Positions 20,780 to 32,500 of a stretch of 64,000 nt of DNA are shown in pieces; positions within the stretch are counted from its first letter, which is position 1, and each line of letters starts with the position of its first letter. The notes beneath the pieces were generated by a model that saw only the letters and a list, made by a program, of their open reading frames with translations, was not told the DNA's origin and did no database searches. Both the position numbers and the translations under genes were made by a program. This DNA comes from Toxoplasma gondii ME49 (taxonomy: Eukaryota > Apicomplexa > Conoidasida > Eucoccidiorida > Sarcocystidae). Location of the stretch: positions 1,533,874 through 1,597,873 of the forward strand of contig NC_031478.1 of assembly GCF_000006565.2 (NCBI RefSeq), read 5' to 3'.

Positions 20780-22993
20780 TCAAGCAACGCTCGCTTCTTT
20801 TTCCAACAAGAGTTTCTCCGAGGCAACAGAAAAGGGTGTTGAAGAAGGGAGCGAAATGTTATCTGTGACGGTGGTGTCTGTGGCCGCAGGGAGGGAGATA
20901 TTAGAGTCGTCAGGTGACATTGTGGAAGGTCCGGTAGACGAAATTTTGTCGAGGAACTCTTTGGCTAGAATCTCTGCCTGTTGTCTTCCATATCTTTTAC
21001 AACTAAAAACTCTGCATCTCACACGACTAGTGGACGATCGCTGTGGACGTACACCCTGGACCCCCCCCTGACGATTCCTTCCTTCCTCCTCAAACCTGGA
21101 AAACTGAGCGGTCATACGTTTTTCTCCGTTATTTTTCCTTTTAACTTCCTCACCACTGCCCACTTGAGGATTTTCGTCGTCCGTTTGTTCCGTCGAAACC
21201 TGTCCGCGTTTCTCCGTCTCCCGACCCGCTTCGTCGACAATGTAGTGAACTGCAACTGCCCGGATATTATGGTAGTACATCTTGCACGGTAAAGGCTGCT
21301 CGAGAGGAGGAGATGGAGGCAATTGGCTGAGGCTGCCGAGACACGACTGAGTGTGTGACTGCGTAGCCGACGATTTTCCGAATGCGTAACCTTCACGGCT
21401 AATACGTATTGGACGTGGTTCTGCATATCGGGAACTGAAAGGCACAGGCTCCCGCGCTGGGCGTTGTCGAGAAATCCGCTCACCGGCAACTCCAGAATAA
21501 GCAGCTGTGCCTCTGTGAGGTGAAAAGCAGTCAAATATCAAGTGATCTGGTGAAGATATCGACTCTGCTTGCACGGTTTTTCGGAACGAAGGAAAGGTTT
21601 CTTCTCTCTCCGCATTCGACAGGCTTTTCTCCTGATTGTACGCCCTAACGTCATGACATTGAGAAGTGGAGAGCGAGATAGCTGGTTTAATTCCATAACA
21701 GGAGGGTGGAGGAGAGGAGGGAATAAGACTTTTTAAATCCTGTACCCTGACCCGTGATGCCTCGCGCGGGCATGGGTGGCATGAAGTATATGGAAAGGAC
21801 ACAGTTCCAGGATGTTGTTGGGTGGATGGCACAGTAGTTGACGAGGCAGTGTGCTGCAACAAGATAATAGACAATTGCAGAACAACACACAACCTCGACT
21901 TCTGTTTCGCTCCTCAAAAAAAGAAACTTGACTGGAGTTAGTTACGATGTTCGCAAAAATAAAAAAGCAGAACACAAAATCAACATGCTAATTCGTCAGA
22001 ATTCTCGGGTGTCGCTGCTTAAGATGCTTAAGATATCGATTTGATATGCGAATCGGCGGCGGCCGATGATTGTGTTGACTGATGAACAGAAGAGGAAGCA
22101 CCAGCAAGGCTTGCTCGAAGAAGAACCCGTCTCAAGCACACTGACTGAATAGACGAAGAAAAAAACATGGCAAGGGTTGACTGCGCCACGCGCGACGTTG
22201 CATTTGTACAATTGTGAGGTCGATGAAAGAACCCGTAGTGCTTCTCACATAAGTTTCTTTTCCCAACGATGACAAATTATCGTAGAAAATAGAAAACGAG
22301 AAAAATCCAGTAGCACTTCCCAGGATGCGTGTTGCTGCGTTTACACTGAGGATAAGGACACGAGCACCGTTCATGCTAATGTGCAAGGAATGTATTTTCG
22401 CTTCAACGCATTTGACAGGGAGCCTGCTGTCAGCGCTTCTGCCGTGTAATTTAGATCGAATGTCACTTCTTCTGACACTACGGCAACTTCCGGTAGTCTC
22501 GAGTTATTTGCACCAAAACGCGCACATGAAAAAGAAGACCAACCTGTTTGGGCATCCTTGGAACTGGTTCATACGGTCCTACGCGTGTTGACGTGATATA
22601 TGCTTGTTTCTCCGTGGGATGCCTTACTGACAGGCAACCCCCCAAGGATTCAGAAGATATGAGAGAGTGCAGCGACGTGTCCTCCAGCCTTCCTCGACGA
22701 ATGCTTTTTTCTTGCTTCCCTGCCTCCACAGATTTTTCACTGTCGGTGATGGTATCTCGCAGTATCTCATGCTCTGCCTCGATTGCACTTTTTATGGAAG
22801 GGAAATTGCAAAGGCGTTCTGGGATCATCCACCTGTACCGCATTCGTGTGGGCACTGCAGATAAGAGGGAGGCAGTGGATGGCGAAGGCTTAACCCCTGG
22901 AGGACTTTTTTCAGTAGTATCTCTGCAGATTTGCTCCCCTTCGACGATGGCCGATGGATTGAGAGTCACACGGCAGTCCAACTCGATGTACAT
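20780..22993 (-). CDS. candidate ApiAP2 DNA-binding protein with interrupted AP2 domain
   Basis: Two exons are supported: 22993-22544 (150 codons, ends CAG|GTTGGT) and 21853-20780 (after GTTGCAG), both phase 0, ~507 residues. A further exon could hide in the 690-bp intron. The second exon ends with the typical tail of an apicomplexan AP2 domain: CRVFSCKRYGRQQAEILAKEFL at ~430-450, with the Arg-x-Phe-Ser and Lys-x-Tyr-Gly pattern. The expected first strands appear ~75 residues earlier (YYHNIRAVAVHYIVDEAGRE, ~343-362). A polar insertion of about 60 residues separates the two halves. The usual Trp is absent. The rest is low-complexity Ser/Pro-rich sequence, common in ApiAP2 proteins. If correct it binds DNA in the nucleus; the domain call needs a profile search. 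Confidence 0.55.
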
Positions 22994-25089
22994 CGTGAAC
23001 GCAGGACACAGTCATTCCTTCAACTACATATGCAGAAATGCAGATGACAGTCTCCAGTTCTGACAGTTTCCCTTTAATTTTAACAAGAAAACGGATGCTC
23101 CTTCACGCTGAACGTACAAGTATGCAGACGAATAACTGAGGTAAAGATTATATTTCCCTGTTACAACAAGAAGTTCTTTGTCGCGAAACAACGACCGAGC
23201 GATATTTGCCACCTCCTCTCATGCCCCTGGACGCACCTGGCCGTACAAAAGCTACAGGGATTCTACAAAGGAACAAATTTCTAAGAAAGAGTTGGTGTAG
23301 TTGAAAAGAGTAACAAACCTTGGAAAAAACGACACACTGTCGTGCGTTTTCATCGGACGGATATGTCCGCTGAGATTCACAATGAGGGCAGGATGCTTTA
23401 AGATGCATGAGCGTATGTAGATACACGTATTCAACATATATACAGACAAGGGAGGAACGTTGATGGTTTTGGTGCGGTGTCTAACTCCAGATTTGGTCTC
23501 AGATTTTGAAACGGAACCCAGTACACACAACCTGATTTCTGCCAGTAACACAAAACCTTTCCACTCTTCACAGGGTTTACTGCAGTGTTAAGCACGGGGT
23601 TTGGTCTGAGTTTCACAGTGAAAAATCTTCAGTAAATGTGATGATCACTTTCTAAGTATACCTGCGGACGGTTTCCGCAAACAATTCGTGTGGTACTCGT
23701 TGAAGGTAATCAAATCAGCAACGGCAAACCCGCTTTGTGTTCAAAACGCGAGAGAAACGACAGCGACATTTTAGGTGACCAACGCTACCGTAGAAAACCC
23801 TAAATCAAACACCTAACAGAACCTCAAGCGAGGAAAAATCGACGCGAGGGGTTATATAACATCCACTCTGCGAATTTGCAGAGGCGATCTTGCTTGTCGG
23901 CGAGGCGACACCAGAAGACGTGCTACTCGATGCTCCTTGCACACAAAAACGAGGGTTTTCATGCCTCTGTCGTGCATGATCAGACGATATTTGATGTTGC
24001 TTTCTTTCGGCAACACCGAACCCTCACTCGAGAAATTCGAACAGCACATGGTCTACCTCAGATCTTCGGTCATCTGCAAATGCTTCTCTCTCTTCACGTT
24101 TGCGGGTTTAATTCTTAAATGATGTCTTACTTTCTACCCTCTTCTTTCCTGTCTGACAGAACGACATCACGCACAGAACGGCCACCTCGGGACTGCCATT
24201 GCAAATCCATTGCTTGATCATGGCTGTCTGCTCGTGGGCTGAAAATGTGTCAAGCTCCCCCCGAAGAAAAGAGAACGGTTAAGAGATCACTTGACACGGA
24301 CGGAGCTGGATTGAAAATAGTTTGGTCTACCTACAGAAAGACACATAAGAATTTTGGGCGCAAGCAAAACTTAGCATGGACATTACATTCACGTTAAAAA
24401 CTCAACCGCTCGCCCTACAGGAACAGTTTGATGAGATTGCTTCTGGAAATAGACCTTAAAACATTTCTACATTGTTGACCTGAAACAAGGAATCACGTGA
24501 AGGCGCTGGCGGCATCCCTGCAGAAAATATTTTAGAAAAAATTGGACATTGAGAGAGACTACAGTCACGGCAAAAAAGGGAAAACTGTGTGCCTCCCCAA
24601 CTGCTTCACCGGCTTACGGCTGCAGACGCATGCCCGCACGCCACACCTTCACCAGTTTCTTCGTCTGTGTCTCCCTACCACCTCGTATATGAATAACACC
24701 TGAGGGAAATGGCGGGACACGCATTAATATATGTAAAACAGAATGATAGCCGCCATCTAGCGCCAACTCGCGTGAGTTGTGAAACAATGATTGTTGATTT
24801 CTCCTTGAAAAGAGTCTTCTTTGCGGTGACTTGCAACTTTCCGCGGGGAAAGCTGGGGGGAAAAGAGAAAACAATTTGAGATGGGGGCCCATCCGAACCT
24901 GTATAAAGCCCGCTCTATTCTCAAGGTGGTTCATCCATGTGATCGATATAGTACAGCGGGATATTAGACCGAACCTGCGATAGATAAATATATCTTGGAT
25001 GAGTGTATATCAGCGGCTAAATGACAATCAAACATGCGAATTTTAGGTTTTCCCTGAATTCTATTTGGAAAAAGAGACTTGTAAGTTTA
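22994..25089. other. intergenic stretch, no supported gene
   Basis: 5' flank of the AP2-like gene and AT-rich DNA leading into the mitochondrial insertion. Frames are short and without domains. Two partly similar segments around 23475 and 23605 (both with TTGGTCT followed by GAG/CAG-TTT) may be a degenerate short duplication. Confidence 0.5.
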
Positions 25090-25287
25090 AAACGATTCTT
25101 TGTACTACTTTGCATCTTGCCTTTTTTAGGTTGTATTATAAACGGTTTTCATATCTTCTACCTACATCTAAATGGCTCTAGCAACCCTGCAGGTATTGAT
25201 ACTGCGCCTCAGGTTGCCTTTTGTCCTCTTACGTTAATGAACGAGGCTAAATGCCTGTCATATTTAATTGGATCAATCTCCTTACAA
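25090..25287 (+). pseudogene. cob: NUMT: nuclear fragment of mitochondrial cytochrome b
   Basis: The reading frame contains RFFVLLCILPFLG, then HLNGSSNPAGIDTA, then NEAKCLSYLIG. These match consecutive conserved parts of apicomplexan cytochrome b (end of one membrane helix, the loop with NGSSNPxGI, and the next helix). The surrounding bases are far more AT-rich than the neighbouring genes. The frame opens at 25021 and shuts at 25330, but only the middle is cytochrome b-like, so the fragment is joined to unrelated or other mitochondrial sequence. Too short to be functional; nuclear copies of this kind are frequent in Toxoplasma-related genomes. Confidence 0.85.
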
Positions 25288-26576
25288 CTTGAGCAGATAA
25301 CTGTTCTTGTTCAGCTGCCTTTTTTGCTGTAGCCTTCTCGAGTGCGAAATCTCTAAAGACGGGCCTTCTTGCCGTCTCTACTCCAATGCCACCTTCAACT
25401 GATCACAAGGTCCTCCGTGGGTCTCCGAAAACCTAGCACCGTCGATTCAAGCTCATCTGAGAGAGCAAGAGTTTGTATCTTCTGTATTTTCGAGAGGTAT
25501 GCACCTCACTCTGATCACGTGCACTTACACGGAAAGGATCAAAAGCGAGAGCGCCCTGACTCTAACCGACCCATCATGCTCCAGCACGATATACCGCCGT
25601 ATAAACTGACCTCTCGAAACAGAACAAGGCTTCCTGCGTGGTCATGTTGTCCAGTTGCAACGAGGCACAGAAACGGCCTCAACTTCTCGGACACTTGATA
25701 TATGTGCTGCAGTGACATGCCTTGATGCTCGAACAAAATGAGGAGTTTTCCGCTGAGTTCGATACAGCTGTGTGTGAGGAAGCCGTTGTGCGTGCTAGTC
25801 GAAATGTGGGTTTCGTAGGGCGTTCCAGTTTCAGGTGGTCTGTTTTCATCGCTCACTATGACGCAGATTGCGATCCGTGCACACGAGGCAGCCATGTGAC
25901 TGATCGGTAAGGGAATTAATTGCCATTTCTACGCGACGTGCACACGTCCGTAGCCTGGCGTAAGAAATGGACATGCGCAGTTACGAATGATTACATACAA
26001 CCATACGCATACATATCGATCTAAACAGGCTTACACATACTCCGTATCCACGCGTGATACACACGTTATACAGAGATGACATTCGGTACGTTGGAGGGTA
26101 CAGAGAGACGCTTATGCATGCACAGTTATCTGCAAGCTTAAGGCAAACTTTGACTTAGTGGCCACACCAAACGGGGCCGCAGCGTGAGCCAGGCTCAGCA
26201 GCGACCGGAAATAATCTCCAACGTCGCTGCTTTCCTCCTTTATCACTCATTCACACTGCACACAGCTCGATCAACGGACTGATGGTTGTCTGGTTGCGTC
26301 TGCATCCGAGCGTAACAACGCAAGGTGCTTCACTTGGCGAGGAACAAGCGCTGTCGCGTTTAGTTCCAAAGAGAAAAAGAAACACAGGCGTTGCAAATAA
26401 ATGCCGCATTACCCCGAACCACAACTCAAGCACCACTGACAAATGCCAACAATGCACCTTTTACACACGTTACCACACAACCAGAGGTAGCACGATACAT
26501 CTACATACACACAATGTACGCAAATACACGTCTGTACGCCCTGTATATCCACCACATCTGTACTCCGTGGTCATTT
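25288..26576. other. region downstream of SEC24, no firm gene
   Basis: Holds the SEC24 3' UTR. A 118-codon minus-strand frame lies at 25539-25895 with balanced composition (for example SCIELSGKLLILFEHQG). It lacks a recognisable domain and the plus strand is open too, so I do not call it a gene. Confidence 0.45.
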
Positions 26577-29500
26577 TCAAGATTCGTCGAGCTTGCTGTG
26601 CACCATCTTATGCAGTCCACACAAAAAGTCCACGTAGCAGCCCTCGCCCGCAATCGCGTCCTCGACCAAGTGCGTTAGAAGCCGTGTTTCGTCGAGCGAG
26701 CTGGAAAAGAAAAAGCACACGGAAAGGTCGCACCAACTTGCAAGGCGTTTGACCTCTGGGACCCGTCCCGAGACGGCTAATGAGCACCTGCGATAGCGCT
26801 GTCCACTTTCGCACTCGTGCTGACCAGCGTCGACTGCCCAGTGTTGGCCGCAAGTGTCCAGTCTACTCTCAATGCTGCCGGCTATTAATCACAGGAAAGA
26901 CTGGCATAGGTCTAACTCGTCCTCACGCTGTTTCACAAGGAGACATCATCGCATACAGAGAGAAGCACACACCCAAGCAGAAAAAATTGAGTTCCTTCTA
27001 CTGAAAATAATGGTCCAGCAAGATGTCTGATGGAAGCTAAAGTGCAAAGTCAACGCGTTCGATTATTCGATAATCGAAAATGTGCAAACGCAGACAGAGA
27101 TACCCACATGTGTGTAAAAGTACAGCTAAGTCAGACGCGTGTCTGTACAAATAGACAATCTACTCGTCTATCCAAATCTACACACACGCAGATGCGGAAT
27201 TTGTAGGATCGATCCCAGTCAGTGGTACATGACGCCAGGACATGTGGGAACAGGCGAAAAAACGTCTTACTTTGCATTAACGACCCTGAGAGGCAAGTAT
27301 GGCAGCGTCGCTTTGTCTTTCCGAATCTGGCCGACGATTCTCGATACGATACCTGTGAGCGTGGATTGAGGAAACACGAAACGGTCAGAAATCACACGAC
27401 GAACAGAAAACGTTTGAAGAGCAAATATCCCCATCCCGTGGCGGAGCGCAGCTGCCAAATCTTTTTCAGGGGTCGCATGACAAAGAAACACTCTCACACT
27501 ACGGCTGAACATGCTTCCTAAGCACGAGCCCCCACGATGGGCGCAGAGCCAGCGAGAGCAACGCGACCCACAGCTTGGCCAGGAAATTCCATTTGCAGCA
27601 TTTCGGCGACGGCGTCGACTGTTTCAACAACGCACATTCTTCTTCCCTGTGCTTCAGTCGGTGACTTACTACCGGCGGAATCGTCGTCTGTGCGCAGTTG
27701 CAAGAAAGGCGCGTTTTCCTCGTTCACCACAGCTCCTTCTCCAAAGAGCTGCAGGCACATGTCAGTCAAGACGAGGCCATTCGTGAAAGCTCCGAGTCTG
27801 AAAAGCGCCCAGACGTTCACCGCACGCAACCTGTCTGGCAGTACTCGCAGGAAGTGAGAAATGAGACACCCAGCGAGACATTCCGCTATCTAGACACCCC
27901 ACGCAAGTTGCCAGTTTGGAGCGCTTACTGCAGCCAGATACTCCGGCTTCACATGCTGGCCGACATAGAGGAAGAGCGCTGTTCCGACGTCGCAGAGAAA
28001 GACCCCGTCGGAGGAAATCTTCACTCCCGTTGCGGCGAGCGAGTCCGGCAAATAAACGTTGTCCGCAACTCCAGTTGGCAGTCCGGCCTGCAAGACGTTT
28101 CCAAAAGAAACCGTGATGCGAAACCTCTTAAGTCGCCTTCAGAGACGAATTCCTGAGGGTCTCAGAGCTAGGAAGGTGCAGCTGCACGCTTACAGGGCGC
28201 CCAGGCATCAGTACACACGGCGGAGGGAGACCCCCGTGGAATACACAGTCAGCGAACGGCCAAAGACCATTCACGTGTTGGGTACTGTTCCAACGGAGAA
28301 ACTCCCCCTGACTTTCAAGCGCGGCAAAGAGAAGAGACCGAAAGTTAGCTGCGAGCAATTCGACGGCCTCTCTCGAGTTCTCGCCACGGTACGGAGACTC
28401 CCGATCCACGCACACGAGGGTGTCTCTTGAAAGGCAAGCCTCCAAGTCCTCTACCGATCGCGAAGCTCACAAACGTAGTCTGTCGCCACATCTATTTTGC
28501 ACCTCTTCGTTTCATCGTGGACAGATTTTAAAGGACAGTCGCTTACCCTCTGAAGCATCTTCTTCTCCCGCGCCTTCTCGAGGTAGGAACGATGAATCGG
28601 AAAGACGCGAGGGTAGAGCAAGCCGGGGTACGCATGCACAGGCAGACCCATGAAGCGGATCAAATGCCAAATGCGCTCGTCTTCTCGGACTTCCGAGGAC
28701 CGGAAGGCCTGCATTCACAAATCACAGACTTGCGGATCCAGATACGGGTGCTGGCGCAGCAGTGACAAAGGTATTTGCAGATGAAAAAGCTAATGTCTTT
28801 GCATACATCAAAGGAATAGGAAATTCTTCAGTTCATTTCAAAGAAAACGTACACGTTCACACACTCGCGCACAGAATGCCACACGCAGAGCCATACTGCT
28901 TTAAATCCAGGACAATACGCTTGCAACAAGGTGACGCTCTTTCGTATCCGTTCGCATGGATGTGAGTGTGGATGCGTATGAGATTCCCTGGGAAGCAAGT
29001 ACAACATATGGCAAGAGGACTTCGTCCCAGAGGATGCGCCCGTAGGAAATCCCGGAACTCTCTATGCCAAGATCTTGAGAAGCATGACTAGACGTATAAA
29101 GAAAACGACAGAAAGCTGCGTTTCGCTGCCCTTCGCAATCTCTGCATTACCGCGTGCTTGAAGAGCGACATGATGTAGACTGGGAGGAGTTTGAGAGAGT
29201 CGGGAAGGATCAGCTGGCCAGCCGAAGAGGTCGAGGCGCACTGCAGAAACACGGAACAGTGCAGAAACATCGACATTACTTGTAACCAGGGAGAACGCAG
29301 ACCTTCTTATGACAGTCGGAGAAAAGCACGGAAGAAGACAAATCAACCTCATTGGCCTACACTGGGAGAAGTGCCGTTTCTTCCGGTGGAAAAGGATGCG
29401 ACACGTACTGTCACACCCATACAAACTTTGATACATGCACAGGGACCTCCCTCCCCTACTGAATACACGCACCCGGAGACACACAGCTATATACACGCAT

Positions 29501-32500
29501 AAAGATGTAAATATACAAATTTAACATTTATTTATGGAAAGTGTGTTTGCATCTGTCACAGTGCACAAGTAGATCATCAACACACTCTCTGCAGGCACGC
29601 GCAATCAAGTTGGAAGTGTTACGCATTTCAAAATTCTGCTTGGACCTACGTTTGCTCTGTAAGCATGGAGTATGGACACGAGGGGTTCCATCGTTTTCTC
29701 TCGCCAGTCTTTCTCGCTGTGAAGAACCATCTTTGCCGCTAACCGGGTCATCACGGCCACCGTGGACTCCACCTAAAGGAAACAAATGAAGTGCTTCACT
29801 ACTACAGGTGACACACGCCTCGACCCAAAGTCAAAGCTCAGGTCATCTCCTTCGCTCTCTGCAAGCATCTTCCCATCTGTCTTTACCTGCACATCGAATA
29901 ACCTTCCTGTTCCCTCAAGCTATTTGTGTAAGCTGCAGTTATGTCGGTTCGCTCAGTCCACTCAGCTACATATTCTGCTATCTGCAGTGGAAAAGCCAGC
30001 GCTGCGTCTCCGAACAAGGACACCTGCAGTCGTTCTTTGCCGGATACGAGAATCCATCTGACACACGCCGAACGAAGTAGATCCGACAAACAGAAAAGGG
30101 AAGCACTCTCAACGTACCTCCGCAAAGCGGAACAGAGAAGAGAGGGAGAAAGTGACCGGCATCGAGAGAGTGTGGACTCTCAAGTAGCGTCGCGGCGGAG
30201 AAGATTCATGCGATCCATCTGGCGACCTTCCTGATTCCATGGGTTGCAGGGGGGTGTACGCGCAAACGAACTGAACATACACCTGTTTCACCGAGTCCAG
30301 CCTGAGCGAACCACAGGGACACGAGAGATGAGGAGCTGCAACGACGACAGAAAAGGGGAACCATGCAAAAATAGCTTTCAAAGACTGTGTCTTACTGTTG
30401 CACGTGCTTGCACAAAAACGCAATCGTCATATCCGCGTCCATTCGCGGAATTCGGAACGCTGTCTGGTCGTAGAGAACTCGGGGGCCGCCAAACGGCGCG
30501 AGAATCTTGTCGACAGCCACGCCGGTGCTTGTCCGCAGCTTTGCCTCGCACATGAACGCCAGCGGAGACGTCAGCAGCCTGTGCAGGTCCTCGTAAATTC
30601 GCATGTAGTCTCTGCGGACCAGGACACACCGAAAACGCAAGAAGAACGCGTGAGCATAAAACCTCGAACTCCCAGCGCTCACGCTCGCCACTCCGGACTC
30701 AGCTGTTTCCAAAACATCAAGTTTCACACAAAAGGACTGATAATACACAGAAAGCAGCATCGCCTCCGCCGGTCTACTCTCCACATCAGATCGTCGAACT
30801 CAAAGTGTCAACCTTTTGTCGGCACATGCATGTATCCATATATGTGTGTATGCCTGCATGCATGAATTTACACACACACACATACATATACATATGTATA
30901 TATGTATGTATATGTACGCCTGGTCGTATCTACGTGTGTCTGTTTTTGCGAGAAGTCTCTAGGTTGTCCCATTCATTATTGGATCCCTTTTGTATCGTTT
31001 TCGCCAGTTTCGCCGCACCTGTTCCAGATGAAGTCGTGTTGGTAAAACACTTTGCCTCCTGTGTGTGTGGCGATGGAGCCCAGCGTCTGCAGAAGCATCT
31101 TTGCGTTTCGTGTGCTCGGATATGCGTGGACGTCGACGCACACTCCGCCACCCGAGCAGTCCATCAACAGACCTTCGTAGAATTCTCGCTGAAAAACAAG
31201 ATATGAACGCGCTTGCGCAGTAGCTTTCGAAAGGAACAGCCGGCATTTTCAACCCGCCGAGGGCACCCGAGGCTCTTTGAGGCAATCTTGCGAGTCGAAA
31301 TGTAAGACGATCTAGCGCTGATGTGCACAGGACACACTTCCAACTCACATCCGGCCTATATACATCCGCAGTTCTACGCACATTTGTTCACAATTATATC
31401 TCCGACCAAACATATACATACATATACTCATATATATGTATATATATATACGCATATATATATATATTTATATGTGCGACGATGAAAACAGAGCTCCGTG
31501 TATATCTCTGTACTTAAAGTGTTGCTCCAGACCGGCCAGAACAGGCCCAGGCGCAGACATCTGCATTCTCTTACTTGCTGAACCTCGAAAGAGGCGCCGC
31601 CCACTCCCGTGGTCACCTTCCCCATTGGGTCGCTCTTGAGAGAACCGACACCTGCAGGACTCACAGATGCAAAAAGACAAAGCGAAGCAAACACAGTTTC
31701 TCTCGTATCAAGGTCGTTCCACAACAGCTACACCCTAGGCGCAGTATGCGTACTACTGTCATCACTCGTATCGACAGCGAGAGAAGACTGCTTCTTAGAT
31801 GCTCATAAACCGCCCCCCGTAGACACCTGCGGGCAAGAAGCTGGGAAGAAGAGGGCGAGGAACGACGCAGAAAAAAGAGAAGTGAAGGCGCGAGTGACGC
31901 CAAGCAAGCACGAGGCTTAACCACAGAGAAACAAATATGAGGGAGCTCGCGCGACACAGACGGATGCGACACCAGAAGAGAGACGCCACCAGGAGTGCAG
32001 AACAACAAACGAAGATACGACAATGAGACTACCGGCACCGTCACTAGCCAACAGGGGCAAGAGAAAAAAAACCGGCCGAGCGACAAGGCAAATATAAGCC
32101 CGTTATCTATCTGCCTATATGTCTGCACGGTTGTCAGAACCATAGAAATGTAAGTGGAAGATATCTGAAGTTATGGCAACCTATAAAAGGCAAGATAGCA
32201 GGAAGTATACCGAATCGGGGAAGCTACTGAAGAACATGCAAATCGGGAACCTACCGTGATTCGGCGGCGAGGCATAGAATATTTCCACCATTCCCCCTGC
32301 TCCTCGATCGCAAACGAGGTCGACGGCTGCCCGAAGCGCGGCATTGCCAACCGAGCGCTCTCCAGCGTCGCTGTTCAGTTCACCTAGAAATTTTGGGAGC
32401 TCTTGAAGGAGGGCCAGAAGCTGAAACACAGTCGAGGGAAACGGAGAGGAAAAGCCGGAAGCCACGAAAACAAGGGAAACGCGAGGAATGAGAAACTCCC

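Noticed and set aside
26282..26752. 156-codon plus-strand frame
   Set aside because: It is antisense to the last SEC24 exon (YVDFLCGLH) and contains low-complexity His/Thr text.
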